DNA of 40,738 bases from an uncultured Lachnospiraceae bacterium. GTDB lineage: Bacteria; Bacillota; Clostridia; Lachnospirales; Lachnospiraceae. Made by a program: the position numbers and the translations under genes. The stretch lies in NCBI GenBank assembly GCA_946626215.1, contig CAMOUD010000004.1, positions 1 to 40,738 of the forward strand, read 5' to 3'. The notes beneath the pieces were generated by a model that was not told the DNA's origin, did no database searches, and was given only the letters and a program-made list of their open reading frames with translations. Positions 25,238 to 33,996 of the stretch are shown piece after piece. The stretch's first letter is position 1, and every line of letters begins with the position of its first letter.

Positions 25238-28200
25238 TCAGGGATCCAGGTCCTTATCGACCAGACTCACGCTGACCAGGGCGGAAACGCCCTTCTCCTG
25301 CATGGTGATGCCGTAGAGTCTGTCCGCCTCTTCCATGGTCCCCCGTCTGTGGGTGATGACAATGAACTGGGTATGGGCCGTCAGCTTGTGGAGATAGCCC
25401 GAGAACCTGGTCACGTTGCTCTCGTCCAGCGCCGCCTCGATCTCATCCAGGAGACAGAAAGGCGAGGGCTTGAGATTCTGGATCGCGAACAGGAGGGCGA
25501 TGGCCGTCAGGGCCTTCTCTCCGCCTGAAAGCTGCATCATGTTCTGGAGCTTCTTGCCGGGCGGCTGGGCAATGACCCTGACGCCGGCCTCCAGGATGTC
25601 CACATCCTCCATGAGCTCCAGCCGGCCGCTGCCGCCGCCGAAGAGCTGGCGGAAGACCCTGTCGAATTCCGACTGGATCCGGCCGAACTGGTCCCGGAAC
25701 TGCCTCCGCATGGAAGCGTCCAGCTCCTCAATGATGGATTCCAGCTTGCCGGTGGCGTCCACCAGGTCGTCATACTGCTGCTTCTTGAAGGTATACTCCT
25801 CCATGAGCTCCCGGTATTCCTCGATGGCGCCCACATTCACGGGCCCCAGGTCCCGGATCTTTTTCTTCAGGGCCGCCGCTTCCTTCCGGAGCTGGGCCGG
25901 GTCTGTCAGGGAAGGGTCCCGAAGGGCCTCCGCCTCCGACATGGTGATCCCGTATTCGTTCCACATATAGGCGACCGAGCTGTCGATGGCCTCCTGGGCC
26001 CTCTCCCGCATGGAGGTCAGGCGGACGCCTTCCTTGTCCAGCAGTCCGATCCGTTCGGCCAGGGTGTCCCTTTCGCCCAGGCACCGCTTCATGCGGCCGC
26101 CCAGGACCTCCTTCTGCCCGTTCAGGCCGCGGAGGTCTTCCCGGAACCGGTCCCTGGAAACGCCGCAGGCCTCCAGGTCCTTCCGGGCCTGGGCGATCAG
26201 CTTTTTCTTTTCCTCAATGCCGGCGTCCGCCTCCAGGACCGCCTGGTCCAGGTCCGTCAGCTCCTTTTCAAAGGCGCTGATCTCTCCCGTAAGCCTGTCG
26301 GCATTGATCTGCTCAAATCCGCCCTCCTGGGTCCTTCTGTCCAGCATGCGCTGGCGGTCCGCCAGCTCGGCGGAGGCGTCCTCCTCCTCAAAGCGGAGGG
26401 CGTCCTGCCGCTCCTCCATGGCGCCGATCCGGGCCGTCAGGGCCTCCTCCTCTTTGACCGAGGCGGCCAGCAGGACGTCCGCTTCTTCCATGAGACCGGT
26501 CAGGCCGGCAGCTTCCGCCGTCAGGTCCGCCTTTTCCTTCAGGAGCTCCTCCCTGGATCCGGTGGCCTCCTTCTGGCGGTTCTTCTCGTTAATGATGTTG
26601 GTCCGGGCCGTATTGAGGGCCAGGATGGCGGACTGGATCTGCCGGTTCATGTCCTCGTCCTGGTCCCGGAGAAGGTTCCGGCTCCGCTTGATCTCCTCGA
26701 TCTCGGCGTTGACCGCCTCGATCTGGCCGGTCAGGGCCCGGGTCCTTTCTTCCAGTTCCCCGATCTCCCGGCTCCTGCCCAGAAGCGCGCTCTTTCCCTT
26801 GATAAAGCCGCCTGAAATGGCGCCGCCGGGATTCAGGAGCTCTCCCTCCAGGGTCACCATCCGGACAGACCTGTCATACTTGATGAAGGCGTCCCGGGCG
26901 TGGGCGTAGGTATCCGCCACCACGGTCCTGCCCAGATAATAGCGGGCGATGGCCCGGAAGCGGGGATCGGTCCGGACCAGGTTGTCGGCCGTGTCGATCA
27001 TGCCGGGCTCCGACAGGATCCTCCTGTCGGAAAGGCCCCGGGCCCTTTCCGCGGCCGTCAGGGGCATGCAGGTCACCCGGCCCGCCTTTTCCTTTTTCAG
27101 ATAGCGGATGATCCTTCCGGCCGTATCCTCGTTGTCCACGACGATGTTCTGAATGGCGCCGCCGATGGCGGTCTCGACGGCCGTTTCATATTTCCGGTCC
27201 GTGGTGATCAGGTCAGCGGTCACCCCGTGGATGTCCGGGTCAGAGCCCATGGCGTCCATGACCCGGCGGACCGCTCCGCCGAAGCCCTCATGCCGCTGGG
27301 CCAGGTCCCGGAGAGCCTCCAGCCTGGACCGCTCCCTGTGGAATTCCTCGTTCTTTTTCTGGAGCCTGCCGTCCGCCTCTGTCAGCTCCTGCTTCTTGCC
27401 GGCCAGGGCTTCCCGGATCCTTGTCTGCTCGTCCCGAAGGGCCCGGACCCGGTCTCCCAGGGTCCCGAACTCCTCCTGGAGCCTGGAGATCTTCTCCTCC
27501 TGGAGGGTCTGGCTCTCATGGGCGTCCTGCATCCTGGCGTCCAGTTCTCCGATCCGGATCCTGCTCTGCTCCAGGCTGGCTGAATAGCCGGCTTTCCGGG
27601 ACCGGATGGTCCCCCTCTCGCTGATCAGAGACAGGATCCTGGTCCTGGCCTCCTCCAGCTGGTCCTCCAGGGATCTGGTCTCAGCCTGGATGGCTTCCAG
27701 GGCCTCCCGGGCCCTGTCCCTGTCCGCCTCCAGGGCGGCCAGCTCCGCGTCCATCCCGGCCTTTCTGGCCAGGATCTCCTCCAGCTCCTGTCTGCGCTTT
27801 TCGATATCGGCCTTCACCTGGTCCCTGCGGCCGATGAAGTGGCCCGCGTTCTGCCTGGCGGAGCTGATCTGTTCCTCATAGATCTTGATGTCGGCCTCCA
27901 GGCGCTCTGCCGTGATGCCGGAGTCGGTGATCCGGTTCCTGGCTTCCTCGATCTTTTTATCCAGACCGGCAGCCTCAGTCTCCAGGGCCTGATAGGTCCT
28001 GCCGGCCTCCTCATAAGATTCCCTGGCCTGGGCCAGGTCTCCCTCGGCTATGGAAAGGCGCCTGTCCAGGTCGGCAAGCCTGTCCATGCCGGCCTTGTGG
28101 TCGATCAGAAAGACGTTGATCTCCCGGGCCTTCATCTGCTCCCTGGCGTCCAGATAGATCCTGGCGGTCCTGGCCTGCTCTTCCAGAGGGCCGACCCGCT

Positions 28201-28798
28201 TTTCCAGGACGGACAGGATATCAAAGATCCTGGCCAGGTTCTCCTTTTCACTGTCCAGCCTCTTCAGGGACTGGATCTTTCTTCTCTTGAACTTGACGAT
28301 GCCCGCCGCTTCATCAAAGAGCTCCCGCCGGTCCTCGGGCTTGTCCGAAAGGATCCGGTCGATCTGGCCCTGGCCGATGATGGAGTAGCCCTCCTTGCCG
28401 ATGCCGGTATCATAGAAGATCTCATTGATGTCCCGGAGCCTGCAGGGAGTCCCGTTGAGCAGGTATTCGCTCTCTCCGCTCCTGTAGAGGCGCCTGGCCA
28501 CCGTCACCTCGTCGTAGGATACGGGCAGGACATGGTCGGAGTTGTCCAGGGTGATGGCCACGTAGGCAAAGCCCAGGGGCCGGCGCAGCTCCGTGCCCGC
28601 AAAGATGACATCCTGCATGGAGGATCCTCTCAGCTGCCGGACCTTCTGTTCGCCCAGGACCCAGCGGACGGCGTCCGCCACGTTGGACTTGCCGCTGCCG
28701 TTGGGGCCTACGATGGCCGTAATGCCGTTATGGAAGCGGAATTCTATTTTATTGGCAAAGGATTTGAATCCCTGAATCTCAATACTTTTTAAATACAT
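25238..28798 (-). CDS. smc: Chromosome partition protein SMC
   Basis: This SMC ATPase compacts and segregates the chromosome with ScpA/ScpB. The protein has 1186 residues. The N-terminal head has Walker A GPNGSGKS (31-38). Long coiled coils run about 165-500 and 670-1010. The hinge lies between (about 510-660; FGGAVRRVMDA to NPGGAISGGFIKG). The C-terminal head has the signature LSGGEKALTAIALLFAI and Walker B LLDEIEAALDESN. The start is set at MYLKSIEIQGFKSF, where SMC proteins begin; no good ribosome site is seen at this or the earlier ATG. The large stretches of antisense open frame over it are shadows. Confidence 0.96.
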   Translation of the reverse strand: MYLKSIEIQGFKSFANKIEFRFHNGITAIVGPNGSGKSNVADAVRWVLGEQKVRQLRGSSMQDVIFAGTELRRPLGFAYVAITLDNSDHVLPVSYDEVTVARRLYRSGESEYLLNGTPCRLRDINEIFYDTGIGKEGYSIIGQGQIDRILSDKPEDRRELFDEAAGIVKFKRRKIQSLKRLDSEKENLARIFDILSVLEKRVGPLEEQARTARIYLDAREQMKAREINVFLIDHKAGMDRLADLDRRLSIAEGDLAQARESYEEAGRTYQALETEAAGLDKKIEEARNRITDSGITAERLEADIKIYEEQISSARQNAGHFIGRRDQVKADIEKRRQELEEILARKAGMDAELAALEADRDRAREALEAIQAETRSLEDQLEEARTRILSLISERGTIRSRKAGYSASLEQSRIRIGELDARMQDAHESQTLQEEKISRLQEEFGTLGDRVRALRDEQTRIREALAGKKQELTEADGRLQKKNEEFHRERSRLEALRDLAQRHEGFGGAVRRVMDAMGSDPDIHGVTADLITTDRKYETAVETAIGGAIQNIVVDNEDTAGRIIRYLKKEKAGRVTCMPLTAAERARGLSDRRILSEPGMIDTADNLVRTDPRFRAIARYYLGRTVVADTYAHARDAFIKYDRSVRMVTLEGELLNPGGAISGGFIKGKSALLGRSREIGELEERTRALTGQIEAVNAEIEEIKRSRNLLRDQDEDMNRQIQSAILALNTARTNIINEKNRQKEATGSREELLKEKADLTAEAAGLTGLMEEADVLLAASVKEEEALTARIGAMEERQDALRFEEEDASAELADRQRMLDRRTQEGGFEQINADRLTGEISAFEKELTDLDQAVLEADAGIEEKKKLIAQARKDLEACGVSRDRFREDLRGLNGQKEVLGGRMKRCLGERDTLAERIGLLDKEGVRLTSMRERAQEAIDSSVAYMWNEYGITMSEAEALRDPSLTDPAQLRKEAAALKKKIRDLGPVNVGAIEEYRELMEEYTFKKQQYDDLVDATGKLESIIEELDASMRRQFRDQFGRIQSEFDRVFRQLFGGGSGRLELMEDVDILEAGVRVIAQPPGKKLQNMMQLSGGEKALTAIALLFAIQNLKPSPFCLLDEIEAALDESNVTRFSGYLHKLTAHTQFIVITHRRGTMEEADRLYGITMQEKGVSALVSVSLVDKDLDP

Positions 28799-28842
28799 CT
28801 GTATCCCGGGCCGGTCCGGGGCCATTCGCGCGCCCGGCCGGC

Positions 28843-29526
28843 TTATTGAAGACTTTTCACTGCCGCGAAGGCGGCGCTCTGTTCGGCGGCCTTCTTGGAA
28901 GGCCCGGTTCCGACGCCCGTCCGGACATCGTCGATATAGACCGCCATCCGGAAGACCCTCTGATGGCCGGGCCCCGTTTCCTCCAGGAGCTCATAGCGGA
29001 TGCTGCTGCCCCTGGACTGGACGATCTCCTGCAGGACGGATTTGGCGTCGTAAAAGAGCTTTTTTCCTTCCACGTCATTCAGGATGAACCGCATGACAAA
29101 GGCCCTGGGGGCCTCGATCCCCCCGCTGTCCAGGTACATGGCGCCGATCATGGCCTCCATGACATCGCAGAGAATGGAGTCCTTTTCGCGCCCTCCTCCG
29201 GCCTCCTCGCCCCTTCCCAGCCGGATAAAGGCGTGGACGCCGATCTGTCTGGCGCTGGCAGCCAGGGCAGGCTCGCAGACCAGGGTCGCTCTGAGCTTGG
29301 ACAGGCTTCCCTCCTTCATGTCGGGATAAGCCTCAAATAAAAAAGCACTGGAAATCATTTCCAGGACGGCATCGCCCAGAAATTCCAGCCGTTCATAATC
29401 CTTAAACCTTCGGATCTTCTGTTCGTTCGCAAAGGAAGAATGGGTCAGGGCGCACTCCAGCAGGTAGGGGTCGCTGAACCTGTAGCCGATCTTCTTCTGC
29501 AGGATTTCCACGGAAGGAAGCTGCAT
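28843..29526 (-). CDS. rnc: Ribonuclease III
   Basis: RNase III cleaves double-stranded RNA in rRNA processing and mRNA turnover. The 227 residues carry the signature ERLEFLGDAVLEM (about 45-57), the second acidic site DVMEAMIGAMYLDSGG, and a C-terminal dsRNA-binding domain (about 158-227, ending GPSKKAAEQSAAFAAVKSL). AAAGGAG precedes the ATG. Confidence 0.96.
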   Translation of the reverse strand: MQLPSVEILQKKIGYRFSDPYLLECALTHSSFANEQKIRRFKDYERLEFLGDAVLEMISSAFLFEAYPDMKEGSLSKLRATLVCEPALAASARQIGVHAFIRLGRGEEAGGGREKDSILCDVMEAMIGAMYLDSGGIEAPRAFVMRFILNDVEGKKLFYDAKSVLQEIVQSRGSSIRYELLEETGPGHQRVFRMAVYIDDVRTGVGTGPSKKAAEQSAAFAAVKSLQ

Positions 29527-29596
29527 TCCTAGATCTCCTTTCTCCGGGTCAGGGCTTTACGCAGGTCCTTCCCGTCTGCTGCCGGCATGATAAGGC

Positions 29597-29622
29597 GGCA
29601 GCATGGAATCCCCCATGCTGCC
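29597..29622 (-). terminator. Hairpin between acpP and rnc
   Basis: A perfect 10-bp stem GGCAGCATGG/CCATGCTGCC (29597-29606 with 29613-29622) lies 34 bp after the acpP stop. The trailing minus-strand sequence is only weakly T-rich, so it may be an RNase III or processing site or partial terminator rather than a hard stop. Confidence 0.45.
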
Positions 29623-29656
29623 TGCCCTTTTGTCCTGCCGGCTTTTCCGCGGCCGA

Positions 29657-29899
29657 TCAGCCGTCGATGGCCGCTTTGATCAGGTCATAGGCCTCGCCGA
29701 CCGTAGTGACCTTGGCGGCTACATCCGTATCCACCGAAACATCAAACTCCTCTTCAATGCCCATGATGATCTGAGCCACATCCAGAGAATCTGCTCCGAG
29801 ATCGTCTTCAAACGTCGTATCAGGGTTGATCTCATCAGCGGAGACGCCCAGTACGTCAATGATGATAGCTACAAGTTTGTCAAACTCACGGTCCATCAT
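29657..29899 (-). CDS. acpP: Acyl carrier protein
   Basis: ACP carries growing acyl chains on a phosphopantetheine arm. The 80-residue acidic protein has the modification site in GADSLDVAQIIM (Ser about 38). It is encoded between plsX and rnc as usual. The start is ATGATG with AAGGAAAC upstream. Confidence 0.96.
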   Translation of the reverse strand: MMDREFDKLVAIIIDVLGVSADEINPDTTFEDDLGADSLDVAQIIMGIEEEFDVSVDTDVAAKVTTVGEAYDLIKAAIDG

Positions 29900-29969
29900 A
29901 GTTCTGTTTCCTTTTCCTTTTTGCTAAATACTAACTGCCGACAACTAAATGGCCTTCCGGCCTGTGGAC

Positions 29970-30989
29970 TTAAGAAGGACGCTTTTTCAGTTCTACCCCC
30001 TCAGCGAACTGCTGCGTCAGCTTCTTTTCAGTGAACAGCACGCACTGTTCGATCGCGTTTTTGATCTCCTTCCGGGTGGAATTCCCGTGCGCCTTGACCA
30101 CCAGGCCCCTCAGGCCGAGCATGGGAGCGCCGCCGTAGTTGGAGGCGTCAAAGTCCCGCAGCTTGTCCTTTAAGGCGTCCTTGATCAGGGCTGCGCCGAT
30201 CTTTGTCTTCAGGTTGGTCATCAGCACGTCCTTGACGGCATGCAGGAGCATGGAAGCCGCTCCCTCATAGGTCTTGAGGATGGCATTTCCCACAAAGGCG
30301 TCGCAGACTGCCACGTCGCAGCCGGAAGCCGGTATGTCCCGGGCCTCCACGTTGCCTATGAAGTTGATGCCTTCCAGAGACTTCAGAAGAGGGAAGGTCT
30401 CCTTGCAGAGGGCGTTCCCCTTCTCATCCTCGGTCCCGACATTGACAAGGCCGACCCGGGGATTTTCAAGTCCCAGCATGTTCTTCATATAGATGGAGCC
30501 CATCTGGGCGAACTGGACCAGCTGAGAGGCCTTGGCGTCCATGTTGGCGCCGCAGTCGATCAGGAGGACCGGTCCCTTGCTGCCGGGAATGATGGGAGCC
30601 AGGGGCGAACGCTCGATGCCCCGGATCCTGCCCACGATCAGCTGTCCGCCTGCCAGACAGGCGCCGCTGCTGCCGGCGGTCACAAAGGCGTCGCAGGTCC
30701 CCTCCTTGACCAGCCGCATGCCTACGACCATGGAGGAATCCTTCTTGGTCCGGATGGCGTTGACCGGAGGCTCTGCCATTTCAATGACTTCTGAGGCGGG
30801 GACGATCTCAATGCTGCCTTCCGGATAGGTCAGGCCCTCCAGGGCGGCCCGGATCTTGTCCTCCTGGCCGACCAGTCTGATCCTTACCCTGCTGTTCGCG
30901 GCCGCGGCATCCGCCGCCCCGCGGACGATCTCTGAAGGCGCGTTGTCACCGCCCATCGCGTCCACTGCTATGTTCACATACTCACTCAT
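29970..30989 (-). CDS. plsX: Phosphate acyltransferase PlsX
   Basis: PlsX makes acyl-phosphate from acyl-ACP, feeding PlsY (8981-9634). The 339-residue protein starts with the diagnostic VAVDAMGGDNAPSEIVRGA and has AGSSGACLAGG and LIDCGANMDAK. It is the first gene of a transcription unit running through acpP, rnc, smc, ftsY and ilvA. GGAG lies 6 bp before the ATG. Confidence 0.96.
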   Translation of the reverse strand: MSEYVNIAVDAMGGDNAPSEIVRGAADAAAANSRVRIRLVGQEDKIRAALEGLTYPEGSIEIVPASEVIEMAEPPVNAIRTKKDSSMVVGMRLVKEGTCDAFVTAGSSGACLAGGQLIVGRIRGIERSPLAPIIPGSKGPVLLIDCGANMDAKASQLVQFAQMGSIYMKNMLGLENPRVGLVNVGTEDEKGNALCKETFPLLKSLEGINFIGNVEARDIPASGCDVAVCDAFVGNAILKTYEGAASMLLHAVKDVLMTNLKTKIGAALIKDALKDKLRDFDASNYGGAPMLGLRGLVVKAHGNSTRKEIKNAIEQCVLFTEKKLTQQFAEGVELKKRPS

Positions 30990-31043
30990 GACTCACTCCA
31001 GTGCCCTTTCGGGCGGTTCTGAATCCTGTCTGTCGTCTTCCTT

Positions 31044-31072
31044 ACTATACTAGAATAGGATTGTGATTGCAA
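31044..31072 (-). promoter_or_regulatory. Sigma-A promoter of the plsX-acpP-rnc-smc-ftsY unit
   Basis: Minus strand TTGCAA (31072-31067), 17-bp spacer, TATAGT (31049-31044), about 55 bp before plsX and downstream of the rpmF terminator. Confidence 0.7.
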
Positions 31073-31156
31073 GACAGGCGGAAAACTGACTGCCTCTTCC
31101 CGCCGGCTTCCGGCCGGAAAGCCCTTCGGGACCACTTCCCGGGAGAAAAGGCTCTC

Positions 31157-31195
31157 AAAAAAACAGCGGCACCCCCGAAGGGATACCGCCGATTT
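31157..31195 (-). terminator. Intrinsic terminator of rpmF, with TTCG loop
   Basis: On the minus strand a 12-bp stem (three wobble pairs) closed by a TTCG tetraloop is followed by seven T residues (31163-31157). The other strand ends in ATTTTTC, so it may work both ways. It separates rpmF from plsX. Confidence 0.85.
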
Positions 31196-31231
31196 TTCTT
31201 CTTATTATACAAAAACGCTGTACGCAGCCAA

Positions 31232-31414
31232 TCAGTCTTCAGTCTTGACGATTTCTTTTTTGTTATAAGAACCGCAGCTCTTGCATACTCTGTGAGGCAT
31301 CATGAGAGCGCCGCACTTGCTGCACTTTACGAGAGTCGGAGCAGTCATTTTCCAGTTTGCTCTCCTCATATCTCTATGACTTCTCGAAGATTTATTCTTA
31401 GGACAGATAGACAT
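31232..31414 (-). CDS. rpmF: 50S ribosomal protein L32
   Basis: L32 has 60 residues with an intact zinc ribbon: CSKC and CKSC, four Cys in total, preceded by the basic KNKSSRSHRDMRRANWK segment. A perfect AAGGAGGTG ribosome site is present. It is transcribed alone from a consensus promoter to a strong terminator. The yceD (DUF177) gene that usually precedes rpmF is missing; ackA is the upstream neighbour. Confidence 0.97.
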   Translation of the reverse strand: MSICPKNKSSRSHRDMRRANWKMTAPTLVKCSKCGALMMPHRVCKSCGSYNKKEIVKTED

Positions 31415-31454
31415 CGTTACACCTCCTTACCTTCTAAGTGGTCGCACAAATTGT

Positions 31455-31483
31455 ATTATATGAAGGGGTCCGAGGTTTGTCAA
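31455..31483 (-). promoter_or_regulatory. Full-consensus sigma-A promoter of rpmF
   Basis: Minus strand TTGACA (31483-31478), 17-bp spacer, TATAAT (31460-31455). Both hexamers are perfect. It lies 40 bp before the rpmF start in the 120-bp gap after ackA. Confidence 0.92.
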
Positions 31484-31534
31484 CAAGATTCTGAAGGAAC
31501 TGCAACGACCGTTTGGTCCCGCTTCTGTATGAAA

Positions 31535-32734
31535 TTATTTGGTCAGAGCATAGGTCTCTCTGGCAATGGCAAGCTCTTCGTTGGTGGCGATGGCATAGAC
31601 GGCCACCTTGCTGCCCTCTTTGCTGATCTGGATCACATCGCCGCGGGAGGCGTTGGCTGCCTCATCCACATCGATGCCCAGATAGCCCAGATACTGAAGG
31701 ACCTTGCCTCTGACGAAGGGGCTGTTCTCGCCGATGCCGGCGGTGAAGGCGATCACGTCCACGCCGTTCATGGCAGCGGTATAGGCGCCGACATACTTGG
31801 CGACCCTGTAAGCGAAGGCGTCGACTGCCAGGATGGCGTTCTTGTCGCCCTTCTTGTAGGCGCCTTCCAGGTCACGGAAGTCAGAGCTGAAGTTCCCGGA
31901 CAGGGCCAGGACGCCGGACTTCTTGTTGAGGATGTTCAGGACCTCAGAGACGGTCTTGCCTTCCTTGTTGGCGATGAACTCAACAATGGCGGGATCCAGG
32001 TCGCCGGATCTGGTGCCCATGATCAGGCCTTCCAGAGGGGTCAGGCCCATGGAGGTATCCACGCACTTGCCGTTCATGACCGCGGAAATGGAAGCGCCGT
32101 TGCCCAGGTGGCAGACGATGATCCTGCAGTCGTCATAGGCCCTGCCGGCGACCTCAGCGGCCTTCTTGGAAACGAAGGAGTGGCTGGTGCCGTGGAAGCC
32201 GTAGCGGCGGATCTTGTAATCCTCATAATAATGAAGAGGAAGGGCGTACATATAGGCCTTGCCGGGCATGGTCTGATGGAAGGCGGTATCAAAGACAGCG
32301 ACCATGGGGGTGCCGGGCATCAGCTTCTGGCAGGCTTCCACGCCGATCAGGTTGGCGGGATTGTGCAGAGGAGCCAGGTCGGAGCACTCACGGATGGCAG
32401 CGATGACTTCATCATTGATCACGACGGAGGAGGTGAAGGACTCGCCGCCATGGACGATCCTGTGGCCTACGGCGCCGATCTCATCCAGGGACTTGATGCA
32501 GCCGGTCTTGTCGTTGACCAGGGCTTCGATGACCAGACGGATGGCTTCGTTGTGGTCCGGAATGGCGGGCGTGGAGGATTCCTTGCCGGTGCCGGCCTTG
32601 ACGTTCTCATAGGTGATGGCGCCGTCGATGCCGATCCTTTCGCACAGGCCCTTGGCCAGGAGCTCTTCGGTCACAGCGTCGATGACCTGGAATTTCAGGG
32701 ATGAAGATCCGCAGTTGATAACTAAAACTTTCAT
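31535..32734 (-). CDS. ackA: Acetate kinase
   Basis: AckA converts acetyl phosphate and ADP to acetate and ATP in fermentation. The 399-residue protein shows VINCGSSSLKFQ at the N terminus, HRIVHGG, NPANLIG, FDTAFHQTMP, the GFHGTSHSFV motif, and CHLGNGAS. AGAGG lies before the ATG. It follows pta by 56 bp and is cotranscribed with it. Confidence 0.97.
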   Translation of the reverse strand: MKVLVINCGSSSLKFQVIDAVTEELLAKGLCERIGIDGAITYENVKAGTGKESSTPAIPDHNEAIRLVIEALVNDKTGCIKSLDEIGAVGHRIVHGGESFTSSVVINDEVIAAIRECSDLAPLHNPANLIGVEACQKLMPGTPMVAVFDTAFHQTMPGKAYMYALPLHYYEDYKIRRYGFHGTSHSFVSKKAAEVAGRAYDDCRIIVCHLGNGASISAVMNGKCVDTSMGLTPLEGLIMGTRSGDLDPAIVEFIANKEGKTVSEVLNILNKKSGVLALSGNFSSDFRDLEGAYKKGDKNAILAVDAFAYRVAKYVGAYTAAMNGVDVIAFTAGIGENSPFVRGKVLQYLGYLGIDVDEAANASRGDVIQISKEGSKVAVYAIATNEELAIARETYALTK

Positions 32735-32790
32735 GAATGACCTCTCTTATTGAATTACTTGGCTTGAAACACTTGGCCTGACGGCGTCTC

Positions 32791-33792
32791 TTACATCATC
32801 TGGGCCTGAACGGCGGTGATCGCTACGACACCGACGATATCCTCCCAGGAGCAGCCTCTGGACAGGTCGTTGACGGGCCTCGCGATGCCCTGCATCATGG
32901 GACCATAGGCGTCTGCCTTGCCCAGGCGCTGGACCAGCTTGTAGCCGATGTTGCCCGCGTCCAGGTTGGGGAAGATCAGGACGTTGGCCTTGCCGGCGAC
33001 GGGGCTTCCCTTGGCCTTGGATCTGGCGACAGAAGGAACGATGGCGGCGTCAAGCTGCAGCTCGCCGTCGACCTTGAGGTCGGGATAGTCTCTCTTGGCG
33101 ATGGCAGTCGCTTCCACGACCTTGTCGACCAGAGCGTGCTTGGCGGAACCCTTGGTGGAATGGGACAGCATGGCTACATAGGGCTCGCCGCCGACCATGG
33201 ACCTGAAGCTCTTGGCGGAGGAATCGGCGATGGCTGCCAGCTCTTCCGCGGAGGGATCCTGGTTCAGGCCGCAGTCCGCGAATACGAAGGTGCCGTTCTG
33301 GCCGAACTTGCAGTCCGGAACGTCCATGACGAAGAAGCCGGAGACCAGCTTGCTGCCGGGAGCGGTCTTGAGGATCTGCAGGGCGGGACGAAGGGTGTCA
33401 GCGGTGGAATGGCAGGCGCCGGATACAAGACCATCGGCGTCGCCGGCCTTGACCATGACGCATCCGAAGGCGATGAAGTCCTCCTGGATGATCTCCTTGG
33501 CCTGGATCTGGGTCACGCCCTTTTTCTTTCTCAGTTCATAGTAGATGTTCGCGTACTCATCGATTTTATCGCAGTTAAAGGGATCGACGATCTGAAGGCC
33601 GGTCAGATCGATCTCCAGCCAGCCGGCGCCGTCCATGATTTTTTCCTCGTTGCCGATCATGATCAGATCGGCCAGACCTTCCTCCAGGATGTGGGAGGCC
33701 GCAATCAGGGTCCTTCTGTCCTTGGATTCGGGAAGGATGATTGTCTTCTTGTCTGCTTTCGCCTTGGCCTTAATGCCGTCTATAAATGCCAT
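32791..33792 (-). CDS. pta: Phosphate acetyltransferase
   Basis: Pta interconverts acetyl-CoA and acetyl phosphate. The 333-residue protein is the short single-domain form. It shows LPESKDRRTLIAA, the SGACHSTADTLRPALQ region, MLSHSTKGSAKH, DGELQLDAAI and NVLIFPNLDAGNIGYKLVQR. AGGAGG precedes the ATG. It is the first gene of the pta-ackA unit. Confidence 0.97.
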   Translation of the reverse strand: MAFIDGIKAKAKADKKTIILPESKDRRTLIAASHILEEGLADLIMIGNEEKIMDGAGWLEIDLTGLQIVDPFNCDKIDEYANIYYELRKKKGVTQIQAKEIIQEDFIAFGCVMVKAGDADGLVSGACHSTADTLRPALQILKTAPGSKLVSGFFVMDVPDCKFGQNGTFVFADCGLNQDPSAEELAAIADSSAKSFRSMVGGEPYVAMLSHSTKGSAKHALVDKVVEATAIAKRDYPDLKVDGELQLDAAIVPSVARSKAKGSPVAGKANVLIFPNLDAGNIGYKLVQRLGKADAYGPMMQGIARPVNDLSRGCSWEDIVGVVAITAVQAQMM

Positions 33793-33845
33793 TGATATTC
33801 CTCCTGAAAAAAACGATACTTGAAGAAAGTGTATATACTGCTACA

Positions 33846-33874
33846 ATTATACACGTCTGAAAAATTGTATACAA
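33846..33874 (-). promoter_or_regulatory. Promoter of pta-ackA
   Basis: Minus strand TTGTAT (33874-33869), 17-bp spacer, TATAAT (33851-33846), about 55 bp before pta. Upstream, a GTTC-N8-GAAC palindrome (33896-33911) might bind a regulator. The 200-bp divergent region is clearly AT-rich. Confidence 0.75.
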
Positions 33875-33996
33875 GTCACTCAGAGGCCGAAAAAGTTCAA
33901 ATTTCAGAACAAACCACGACAAGTTTTTAACAATGTAGGAAAACACCTTTTTTTCTATATTTTATGTACGATATTTCGGGAAAGGAGCCGGAATCC

